From Clostridiaceae bacterium (lineage in GTDB: Bacteria; Bacillota; Clostridia; DSM-8532): a stretch of DNA of 6,519 nt. This document shows positions 1-5,372 of the stretch, one piece after another. The notes under the pieces are model-generated. The model was not told the origin of the DNA, did no database searches, and saw nothing but the letters and a program-made list of their open reading frames with translations. Both the position numbers and the translations under genes were made by a program. Location of the stretch: NCBI GenBank assembly GCA_012842645.1, contig DUSJ01000024.1:1-6519 (forward strand), written 5' to 3'. Every line of letters begins with the position of its first letter. Positions within the stretch are counted from its first letter, which is position 1.

Positions 1-22
1 CCTGAAACGAGCGTGAACTTTT

Positions 23-1315
23 ATGACAGCTGAAATTCTTGCAGTCGGCACCGAGCTGCTCATGGGGCAGATCTCGAACACCAATGCACAATACCTTTCC
101 AAAAGGCTAAATGACTTAGGTATCAATGTTTATTTCCACAGTGTCGTCGGGGATAACGCCGCGCGCCTTAAGGAAAGCCTGAAGACGGCCCTGGGCCGTT
201 CCGACATGGTTATCACCACAGGCGGGCTGGGTCCTACCCAGGACGACCTCACCAAGGAAACAATAGCCGAGACCATGGGGCTTAAGCTTGTCCAGAACGA
301 GGAAATATACCAGGGCATAAAGAACTTTTTTGAAAGAATTAACCGGCAGATGCTTGAAAATAACATAAAACAGGCATATATCCCGGAGGGCGCCATGGTT
401 ATACCGAACAACAACGGGACAGCCCCGGGATGCATCATTGAGAAGGACGGCAAGACCGTGGTCATGCTGCCCGGTCCGCCCAAGGAAATGGTACCCATGT
501 TCGAAGAGACGGTTTTCCCGTACCTTGAAAAAAGGACGGGCCAGACTATCGGCTCAAAGATGCTCAAGGTATTCGGGATAGGCGAGTCTGAGATGGAAAT
601 GAAGATAATCGATATCATCGGGGCACAGTCGAACCCGACCATCGCGCCTTACGTGAACATGGGAGAAGTGACAGTGCGGGTCACGGCAAGGTGCAGGGAC
701 GCCGACGAAGCCGAGAGGATGATCAATCCCGTCATTGAGAAGATAAGGGAACGCCTTGGCACCTGTCTTTATTCCGTGAACGGAGAATCCCTCGAAGAAG
801 TGGTCGTTAAACTTATAATAGAGAAAAACATAAGCATCTCGGTAGCCGAATCCTGTACCGGCGGCATGCTGGCATCCAAGCTTGTCAATGTGCCCGGGGT
901 GTCCAAAGTATTCAGCCAGGGCTTTATTACTTATTCCAACGATGCTAAAATTGATTTGCTCGGGGTTTCTCCCGAGACCCTGAAAACCTTTGGGGCGGTC
1001 AGCCGGAAAACAGCCATGGAAATGCTCAGAGGCCTGATCAGGAGAACGGGTACCCGGGCGGGTATAGCCATCACCGGCATAGCAGGCCCTGACAATGCGG
1101 CTGATCCGGTTCCCTGCGGCCCGGCCATTTGCACGGGTCATTCAAGGAAATCGGGCAAACCCGCGGGACTGGTCTATATCGCGGTATACCTGGACGGAAA
1201 GACCGAGTGCGTCGAGCTTATGCTCAATGGCGACAGGGAAAGGGTAAGGCACATGTCATGCCTGAACGCCCTCAACATACTGAGAAAAATGATACTTTCG
1301 ACTGAAGAAAAGTGA
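23..1315 (+). CDS. cinA: CinA: nicotinamide-nucleotide amidohydrolase / competence-damage protein
   Basis: Full-length two-domain CinA, 430 residues. The N-terminal MoaB/MoCF-like domain (COG1058) begins with AEILAVGTELL and carries GGLGPTQDD (residues 67-75) and LPGPPKEM (149-156). The C-terminal PncC domain carries ESCTGG (276-281), with Ser277 the expected active-site residue, then a YSNDAK block and TGIAGP (351-356). The family deamidates nicotinamide mononucleotide to nicotinate mononucleotide for NAD salvage; the N-terminal domain is an ADP-ribose pyrophosphatase in characterised members. The competence name is historical. The ATG at 23 is chosen because the conserved motif starts at residue 3; no convincing Shine-Dalgarno precedes it, and translation may be coupled to an upstream gene ending near here. 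Oddity: where the family usually has a short GPGGGTPEKP-like loop, this protein has about 16 extra residues (359-376) with Cys365 and Cys370. The stop lies 26 bp before the preferred murJ start. Identity is near certain; the activity is inferred from the family. Confidence 0.96.
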   Translation: MTAEILAVGTELLMGQISNTNAQYLSKRLNDLGINVYFHSVVGDNAARLKESLKTALGRSDMVITTGGLGPTQDDLTKETIAETMGLKLVQNEEIYQGIKNFFERINRQMLENNIKQAYIPEGAMVIPNNNGTAPGCIIEKDGKTVVMLPGPPKEMVPMFEETVFPYLEKRTGQTIGSKMLKVFGIGESEMEMKIIDIIGAQSNPTIAPYVNMGEVTVRVTARCRDADEAERMINPVIEKIRERLGTCLYSVNGESLEEVVVKLIIEKNISISVAESCTGGMLASKLVNVPGVSKVFSQGFITYSNDAKIDLLGVSPETLKTFGAVSRKTAMEMLRGLIRRTGTRAGIAITGIAGPDNAADPVPCGPAICTGHSRKSGKPAGLVYIAVYLDGKTECVELMLNGDRERVRHMSCLNALNILRKMILSTEEK

Positions 1316-1331
1316 GGATGAATCACTTTAC

Positions 1332-1336
1332 AGGAG
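1332..1336 (+). promoter_or_regulatory. Ribosome binding site that decides the murJ start
   Basis: AGGAG lies 5 nt before the ATG at 1342. The upstream in-frame candidates are weaker: GTG 1312 overlaps the cinA stop, and ATG 1318 has GAGG directly touching it with no spacing. This favours 1342 as the real start. Confidence 0.7.
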
Positions 1337-1341
1337 CAGAA

Positions 1342-2931
1342 ATGGATAACAGCACTGATTCGGTAAAAAAACTGACAGGAGCAGCCGGCCTTGTAATGTT
1401 CGGCACATTGCTGAGCAGGATAACCGGCTTTTTAAGAAGCGTACTCATAACAACCCAGATGTTGCCTGCCGGGTATTCTGATGAGTTCATACTGGCTTTC
1501 ACTCTTCCCGACCTTGTTTATGACCTGCTTGCCGGCGGCGCTATCGCAGCGGCGCTGGTTCCGATACTTTCAACGTACCTGGCGAAGGGTAAGGAAAAAG
1601 CAGGCTGGAAAGCAGTCAGCACCTTCATGAACCTGTCATTCATACTTGTGCTTGTCCTCGAGATCATCTTCTTCATTTTTACCGACAGTTTGCTGGTTAT
1701 TTTCGCTTCAGGATACAAAGATGGGGCATCGGGCAACAGGGACCTGGTAATAAGGCTAACCAGGATACTCCTGCTCAACGCCCCGTTCATGATGCTGGCC
1801 GGCCAGATCAATGGCATCCTTAACTCTTACAGGAGATTTGCCGTTGCCGCGTTCGGACCGGTGGTATATAATATCTGCACCATCATAAGCATCGCCCTGT
1901 TCGGAGCGAAAAGCGCTGAGCTGACAGCATGGGGTGTTGTCATAGGCGGAGCGGTATTCTTTGCGATCCAGTTTACGGGCGCTTTCAGGCACTTCACCAA
2001 TTACAGGCCCAAGCTGTTCCTGCGCAGTCCGATTTTCCACGAACTGATACGCCAGGCAATCCCGTCCCTTATTTCTTCAACCATCATTGAGATCAACATA
2101 ATTATATCCAGAAGCTATGCCACGTTTTACGAATCCGGCATGGTAACTGTCCTGAACAATGCTAACAGGACATGGCAGCTTCCCCTCGGCATATTTGCCC
2201 AGAGCATAGGGATAGCCCTGCTGCCGACCTTGTCCGAGCATTATGCCAAGGATGATCCGGACGAATTCAAAAAAGTACTTTACAAGGGGCTCAGGGTGGT
2301 CTTCCTTCTTTCGTTCGCAACATCGCTGCTAATGATGATATTAAGTGCGGACATCATGAGGATATTATTCAAGTGGGGAGCTTCGGGCAACGAATATGAC
2401 GTATTCTACGGAGGTCTCTGCCTTATGGCGTATTCCTCCACGCTGGTGTTCTCATCCATGATCGCCATGATGACAAGAGCCTTCTATTCGGTGCACAACA
2501 GCAAGACTCCCATGTTCGGCGGCCTGCTTGGAATCATCATACTGTACCTGCTGAACATCTTTTTCAGGAACGCCACCGGTATCGGCGTGGCAGGCACGGC
2601 GCTCGCTTACTCGATGAGCCAGTTTGTAATTATGATGATATATATGCTCATGTTCAGGAAAAAAACAGGCATCGATATAATTACCGATAACTTCGGTTAT
2701 ATAGTGAAGGCCGTGATAGGCGGTATCCCGGCAGGGCTTGCGGCATATGGCCTGTCCGTGCTGATAAGGCCGGATGTGAATTCAAAGATTAGCCAGATTG
2801 CCGCCATATGCGTTCCTGTCGCGGGAGGGCTCGCTATTTTCTGGTTCATCCTGCTTAAGCTGCGGGTAGGGGAAATCAGGTTCATCAATGACATGGTCCT
2901 GTCGAAGATCAGGAAGATTATAAAGGCCTGA
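1342..2931 (+). CDS. murJ: MurJ/MviN-family lipid II flippase
   Basis: Polytopic membrane protein of the MOP superfamily, 529 residues from the ATG at 1342. The frame stays open back to a GTG at 1312, but AGGAG sits 5 nt before 1342. The family flips lipid-linked peptidoglycan precursor (lipid II) across the cytoplasmic membrane. The N terminus shows the signature SRITGFLRS (residues 25-33), then SDEF, LPDLVYDLLAGGA and ALVP. Hydrophobic segments run along the whole length, in keeping with about 14 membrane helices, ending in a short basic tail. Compared from memory with E. coli MurJ, Arg26, Arg32, Asp47 and Arg276 match Arg18, Arg24, Asp39 and Arg270, whereas Arg52 is replaced by Tyr60. It lies 26 bp after cinA with no promoter seen between, so co-transcription is likely. 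The family call is firm; a paralogous export role in this lineage cannot be excluded. Confidence 0.92.
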   Translation: MDNSTDSVKKLTGAAGLVMFGTLLSRITGFLRSVLITTQMLPAGYSDEFILAFTLPDLVYDLLAGGAIAAALVPILSTYLAKGKEKAGWKAVSTFMNLSFILVLVLEIIFFIFTDSLLVIFASGYKDGASGNRDLVIRLTRILLLNAPFMMLAGQINGILNSYRRFAVAAFGPVVYNICTIISIALFGAKSAELTAWGVVIGGAVFFAIQFTGAFRHFTNYRPKLFLRSPIFHELIRQAIPSLISSTIIEINIIISRSYATFYESGMVTVLNNANRTWQLPLGIFAQSIGIALLPTLSEHYAKDDPDEFKKVLYKGLRVVFLLSFATSLLMMILSADIMRILFKWGASGNEYDVFYGGLCLMAYSSTLVFSSMIAMMTRAFYSVHNSKTPMFGGLLGIIILYLLNIFFRNATGIGVAGTALAYSMSQFVIMMIYMLMFRKKTGIDIITDNFGYIVKAVIGGIPAGLAAYGLSVLIRPDVNSKISQIAAICVPVAGGLAIFWFILLKLRVGEIRFINDMVLSKIRKIIKA

Positions 2932-2947
2932 TCAGAAGCAAGTATTT

Positions 2948-2984
2948 ATATCCCGAGTTACCGAATCTTTATTTCCCGGGATAT
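2948..2984 (+). other. Inverted repeat after murJ (possible weak terminator)
   Basis: ATATCCCG at 2948-2955 pairs with CGGGATAT at 2977-2984, an 8-bp stem with a 21-nt loop. No T run follows, so it is not a standard rho-independent terminator. It could still protect or end the cinA-murJ transcript 3' end. No other candidate terminator is seen between murJ and the recA promoter. Confidence 0.35.
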
Positions 2985-3007
2985 TTCCCACGGAGACCGG
3001 CGCCTGA

Positions 3008-3027
3008 TACAATATAGATATATTGTA
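3008..3027. repeat. 20-bp palindrome upstream of the recA promoter
   Basis: TACAATATAGATATATTGTA has two perfect 9-bp arms around a central GA. It ends 21 bp before the recA -35 hexamer. The symmetry suits a dimeric DNA-binding protein. It does not match the LexA box, and I cannot assign a regulator. It is very AT-rich, so a chance origin is possible. Confidence 0.5.
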
Positions 3028-3048
3028 AATTTATAACAAGGAAAACTC

Positions 3049-3077
3049 TTGACTCGGCGATAAAAATATCATATAAT
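3049..3077 (+). promoter_or_regulatory. Sigma-A type promoter of recA
   Basis: The -35 hexamer TTGACT (3049-3054) and the -10 hexamer TATAAT (3072-3077) are separated by exactly 17 bp, matching the housekeeping consensus in 11 of 12 positions. The predicted start point is near 3084, giving a leader of about 27 nt before the recA ATG. Confidence 0.9.
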
Positions 3078-3079
3078 AA

Positions 3080-3091
3080 GAACAAATGTTC
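3080..3091. promoter_or_regulatory. LexA operator (SOS box) of recA
   Basis: GAACAAATGTTC is a perfect GAAC-N4-GTTC palindrome, the Gram-positive LexA (DinR) box. It begins 3 nt after the -10 hexamer and covers the predicted start point, so bound LexA would block initiation. It indicates classical SOS induction of recA: RecA filaments trigger LexA self-cleavage, which releases this promoter. lexA is not in the window. Confidence 0.93.
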
Positions 3092-3110
3092 GGCAAAGGA
3101 TGGTATAGCT

Positions 3111-4139
3111 ATGGAAGAGAAGAAAAAAGCGTTGGAACTTGTCATGAGCCAGATTGAAAAGCAATTTGGCAAAGGCGCGGTCATGAAACTCGGTGAGGTA
3201 TCCCATGTCAGCGTTGACGCAATACCAACCGGAGCGCTTACCCTCGATATTGCATTAGGGGTCGGCGGGATGCCAAGGGGAAGGATCATAGAAATATTTG
3301 GTCCTGAATCGTCAGGTAAAACCACTGTCGCACTGCATATCATCGCTGAGGCGCAGAAACTGGGAGGGGAAGCAGCGTTTATAGATGCCGAACATGCCCT
3401 TGATCCCGTGTATGCCAAGAACCTCGGCGTGGATATAGACAATCTGATAGTATCCCAGCCCGATACTGGCGAACAGGCCCTTGAAATTGCCGAAGCCCTT
3501 GTCAGGAGCGGAGCCATCGATGTAATAGTAGTTGACTCTGTCGCAGCCTTAGTGCCGAAGGCTGAAATAGACGGGGAGATGGGCGATTCCCATGTAGGTC
3601 TCCAGGCAAGGCTCATGTCCCAGGCCATGAGAAAACTTTCAGGCGTTATAAGCAAGTCCAAGACAGTTGCCATATTTATAAACCAGCTTCGTGAGAAGGT
3701 CGGGGTAATGTTCGGAAACCCTGAGGTCACCCCGGGCGGACGAGCCCTGAAATTCTACGCTTCGGTCAGGATGGACGTAAGGCGCGTGGAGACGCTTAAG
3801 AACGGAACAGACCTTGTCGGTAACAGGACCAAGGTCAAGATCGTAAAGAACAAGGTAGCGCCCCCGTTTAAAGAAGCGGAGTTCGATATCATATACGGCG
3901 AAGGCATATCCAGGGAAGGCTGCATTCTTGACCTGGGAGTAACTCTCGACATAATCAAGAAGAGCGGCGCCTGGTTTTCATACGGTGACCAGAGGATCGG
4001 GCAGGGGCGCGAGAATGTGAAGAAATACCTGAAAGATAATCCCGAAGTTGCAAGGGAGATCGAAGCCAAGATCAGGGCTGAACATGACAAGGCTTTCCTG
4101 AGAAGCATCCAGGCCCATTCTGCCGACGATGACATTTAA
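3111..4139 (+). CDS. recA: RecA recombinase
   Basis: Complete 342-residue RecA, a normal length for the family. It forms ATP-dependent filaments on single-stranded DNA, performs homology search and strand exchange, and acts as co-protease for LexA cleavage. Seen directly: the N-terminal helix with [12 protein letters not shown], Walker A GPESSGKT (64-71), the [10 protein letters not shown] block with catalytic Glu94, Walker B VIVVDS ending at Asp142-Ser143, the L2-side segment [21 protein letters not shown], and a short acidic tail ending DDDI. Start: the ATG at 3111 has AAAGGA (3095-3100) 10 nt upstream, slightly long spacing, and gives the family N terminus. It has its own promoter with a LexA box, so it is SOS-regulated rather than dependent on murJ transcription. 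recX follows after a hairpin-bearing gap. No intein or other interruption is present. Confidence 0.99.
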   Translation: MEEKKKALELVMSQIEKQFGKGAVMKLGEVSHVSVDAIPTGALTLDIALGVGGMPRGRIIEIFGPESSGKTTVALHIIAEAQKLGGEAAFIDAEHALDPVYAKNLGVDIDNLIVSQPDTGEQALEIAEALVRSGAIDVIVVDSVAALVPKAEIDGEMGDSHVGLQARLMSQAMRKLSGVISKSKTVAIFINQLREKVGVMFGNPEVTPGGRALKFYASVRMDVRRVETLKNGTDLVGNRTKVKIVKNKVAPPFKEAEFDIIYGEGISREGCILDLGVTLDIIKKSGAWFSYGDQRIGQGRENVKKYLKDNPEVAREIEAKIRAEHDKAFLRSIQAHSADDDI

Positions 4140-4183
4140 ACAGCGATGAAAGACGGCTTACATATTCCTGAAATTGATAATAA

Positions 4184-4227
4184 GCCCACCCTTAGTGTTG
4201 CCTGTTAACGCAGCGCTGAGGGTGGGC
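4184..4227 (+). terminator. GC-rich hairpin between recA and recX (terminator or attenuator without a U run)
   Basis: GCCCACCCT (4184-4192) pairs perfectly with AGGGTGGGC (4219-4227). The stem continues inward to about 18 bp with three G-U pairs around the loop CTGTTAAC. Only GCGTTT follows, so the U tract is poor. It probably marks the recA transcript 3' end and limits read-through into recX, as described for the E. coli recA-recX pair; strict rho-independent termination is doubtful. Confidence 0.6.
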
Positions 4228-4253
4228 GCGTTTGACTGCGATGAAAGAATTAT

Positions 4254-4283
4254 TTGCCCTGACTGGCTGGAAAAATGTATAAT
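4254..4283 (+). promoter_or_regulatory. Candidate recX promoter
   Basis: TTGCCC (4254-4259) and TATAAT (4278-4283) are 18 bp apart. The -10 is perfect; the -35 matches 4 of 6. The predicted start near 4290 would give a leader of about 40 nt to the ATG at 4328. No GAAC-N4-GTTC box is present, so this promoter would not be directly under LexA. It lies downstream of the hairpin, so recX can be expressed independently of recA. Confidence 0.6.
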
Positions 4284-4327
4284 GTAATAATGTGATAAAC
4301 CTATTCTTGTTGTTAATGGTGGTAAGT

Positions 4328-4942
4328 ATGACAATAACATCTGTCGAGAAACTCAAAAATAAAAACATGGTCCGTGTTTTTATAGACAACGAATACTCTT
4401 TTACCATTCCAACCGAATACTATCTGAAAAACCACCTTTATGAGAATACTGAAATAAGCGAAGAACAGCTCTCCCATATCCGGGGAAGGATACTGGTGGA
4501 AGCAGCGAAGGAAAAAGCGATAAGATTCCTTACCATAAAAGACAGGAGCCAGGAAGAAGTCATAAATAAACTCAAGGATGCGGGGTTCGACTCCAATACG
4601 GCACAAAAAGCGGCCGAAGAGCTCAAGGCGATAGGTTACCTTGACGACACACGCTTTGCGCTGAAATACATAAACGACAGGATAAGGACAAAAGCTCTTT
4701 CAAGGAGAGCGATAGCATTTGAACTCCAGAGAAAGGGCCTGGATCCCGAGATAATAGAAAAAGCTTTATCCGAGTTTGAAATCGACGATTTTGAGGTCGC
4801 CCTGCGCGAAGCAAAAAGAAAATTCGGAAAATATGATATGTCAGATGAGAAGACAGCACAGAGGGTCTACCGGTTCCTTACCCACAGAGGGTTTTCGCAT
4901 GAAATATCTGTAAAAGCAATCAGAACAATGAAACTGGACTAA
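4328..4942 (+). CDS. recX: RecX, regulatory partner of RecA
   Basis: 204-residue RecX-family protein. RecX binds RecA filaments and modulates, usually restrains, their growth and activity. The sequence shows an N-terminal strand region (MTITSVEKLKNKN, FIDNEYSF), then three-helix RecX repeats: AIRFLTIKDRSQEEV with LKDAGF, the hallmark GYLDDTRFA (from residue 103), SRRAIAFELQRKGL, and a C-terminal repeat with YRFLTHRGFSHEI. The ATG at 4328 is chosen because GGTGG (4318-4322) lies 5 nt upstream and RecX proteins commonly begin M-x-I-T. The longer reading from GTG 4292 adds 12 hydrophobic residues foreign to the family and starts too close to the predicted transcription start. It is placed after recA as in many bacteria, with a hairpin and an apparent promoter between. 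Confidence 0.95.
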   Translation: MTITSVEKLKNKNMVRVFIDNEYSFTIPTEYYLKNHLYENTEISEEQLSHIRGRILVEAAKEKAIRFLTIKDRSQEEVINKLKDAGFDSNTAQKAAEELKAIGYLDDTRFALKYINDRIRTKALSRRAIAFELQRKGLDPEIIEKALSEFEIDDFEVALREAKRKFGKYDMSDEKTAQRVYRFLTHRGFSHEISVKAIRTMKLD

Positions 4943-4964
4943 CAAACGGCTATACATATAATAG

Positions 4965-4993
4965 TTGACACTTCCGATACAAAATTATAAAAT
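4965..4993 (+). promoter_or_regulatory. Strong promoter of the pilin-like gene
   Basis: A perfect -35, TTGACA (4965-4970), lies 17 bp before TAAAAT (4988-4993), which matches the -10 consensus in 5 of 6 positions. An alternative -10, TATAAA at 4986, would have only 15 bp spacing. The start near 5000 gives a leader of about 37 nt. Confidence 0.75.
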
Positions 4994-5024
4994 TAATGCA
5001 TAAAATTGTTAGTTAAAAATTGTC

Positions 5025-5031
5025 GGGAGGG
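5025..5031 (+). promoter_or_regulatory. Strong ribosome binding site of the pilin-like gene
   Basis: GGGAGGG ends 5 nt before the ATG at 5037 (GGGAGG ends 6 nt before). It is the best Shine-Dalgarno match in the window and suggests high expression of the small protein. Confidence 0.8.
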
Positions 5032-5036
5032 TCAGT

Positions 5037-5255
5037 ATGTGGTACAGGGTCAAAAAATTTATAAAAAGTCAGGATGGCATCAACACCGTTGAAGTTGTGA
5101 TAATACTCGCTATAATGGTTGGGCTGGCAATAATATTCAGGGAACAGATAGGAGCGTTTGCCAACAGCCTGATGGATGCCATATTCAAAGATACAAATGT
5201 TGATTTCACGCCGGGCGGAATGAAAAGCATAACGCCCACACCAGGCGGACCGTAA
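5037..5255 (+). CDS. Flp1-like type IVb pilin (small class III signal protein)
   Basis: 72-residue protein with a short basic N terminus (MWYRVKKFIKSQ), then DG-INTVE and one hydrophobic segment VVIILAIMVGLAIIF (about residues 20-34), an amphipathic helix, and a Pro/Gly/Thr tail. Gly14 followed five residues later by Glu19 is the layout of Flp/TadE class III prepilins, which a TadV-type peptidase cuts after the Gly; the hydrophobic helix then packs into the pilus. The TVEVVIILA pattern resembles clostridial Flp1-like pilins, some of which databases label BlyA-type holins. It is a stand-alone unit with its own promoter, strong ribosome site and terminator; no tadA/B/C, TadV or TadE/F genes are visible. 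The tail repeats TPGG (FTPGGM, PTPGGP), which is not usual for short Flp pilins. Pilin family is likely; assembly and function are inferred. Confidence 0.8.
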   Translation: MWYRVKKFIKSQDGINTVEVVIILAIMVGLAIIFREQIGAFANSLMDAIFKDTNVDFTPGGMKSITPTPGGP

Positions 5256-5264
5256 GAGAAGCAG

Positions 5265-5287
5265 GCACCGGGATACGGTGCTTTTTT
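5265..5287 (+). terminator. Rho-independent terminator of the pilin-like gene
   Basis: GCACCG (5265-5270) and CGGTGC (5276-5281) form a 6-bp GC-rich stem with loop GGATA, followed directly by TTTTTT (5282-5287). It lies 9 bp after the stop codon and separates the pilin unit from fapR. Confidence 0.92.
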
Positions 5288-5298
5288 CAATCTCAGTA

Positions 5299-5327
5299 TT
5301 GCATAGAATTAGAAAATATAATATACT
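5299..5327 (+). promoter_or_regulatory. Candidate promoter of fapR-plsX
   Basis: TTGCAT (5299-5304) lies 17 bp before TATACT (5322-5327), a 5-of-6 match to the -10 consensus. An overlapping TATAAT at 5317-5322 has no good -35 at proper distance. The start point would be near 5334. The -35 is weak, and the region is AT-rich, so confidence is moderate. Confidence 0.55.
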
Positions 5328-5338
5328 ATCAACAGACC

Positions 5339-5355
5339 ATATTATCAGGTAATAA
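5339..5355. promoter_or_regulatory. Candidate FapR operator
   Basis: An imperfect inverted repeat, with TATTA (5340-5344) and TAATA (5350-5354) as perfect arms, lies just downstream of the predicted start point. Its right half GGTAATAA resembles the half-site GGTACTAA that I recall for Bacillus FapR operators; over 17 bp I count 12 matches to that remembered consensus. The position would block transcription and fits autoregulation of fapR. The consensus is from memory. Confidence 0.45.
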
Positions 5356-5360
5356 TTATT

Positions 5361-5365
5361 GGGGA
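5361..5365 (+). promoter_or_regulatory. Ribosome binding site for the TTG start of fapR
   Basis: GGGGA sits 7 nt before TTG 5373. The nearby ATG at 5365 and TTG at 5368 share a frame that stops after a few codons (TGA at 5374), so they cannot start the gene; the TTG at 5373 is the only reasonable start. Confidence 0.75.
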
Positions 5366-5372
5366 TGTTGAA

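Noticed and set aside
1..33. Possible 3' end of an upstream gene reading PETSVNFYDS then TGA (31-33), or LKRA then TGA (14-16)
   Set aside because: Too short to recognise. pgsA often precedes cinA in Firmicutes, but ten residues or fewer cannot support that call.
130..1141. Minus-strand open frames of 170 and 195 codons opposite cinA
   Set aside because: Antisense shadows of a firmly identified gene, with no family motif.
2932..3048. Riboswitch or structured leader in the murJ-recA gap
   Set aside because: Only an 8-bp inverted repeat and the 20-bp palindrome are visible, both upstream of the mapped-by-eye recA promoter; no riboswitch consensus was recognised.
2969..3730. 253-codon open frame on the minus strand across the recA promoter and recA
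   Set aside because: It lies antisense to a certain recA, spans its promoter, has a low-complexity Ser/Ile/Pro/Ala make-up typical of antisense shadows, and has no recognisable motif.
4232..4237. TTGACT as a -35 box for recX
   Set aside because: It is 40 bp from the TATAAT at 4278, too far for a promoter; TTGCCC at 4254 has suitable spacing.
4146..4282. Two tiny open frames starting at the repeated ATGAAAGA (20 codons from 4146, 13 codons from 4241)
   Set aside because: No Shine-Dalgarno before either, and the similar starts follow from the 11-bp direct repeat. A leader peptide role cannot be supported.
4292..4327. Longer recX start at GTG 4292 giving a hydrophobic N terminus that looks like a signal peptide
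   Set aside because: RecX is cytoplasmic, GGTGG supports ATG 4328, and the extra codons lie right after the predicted -10 of the recX promoter.
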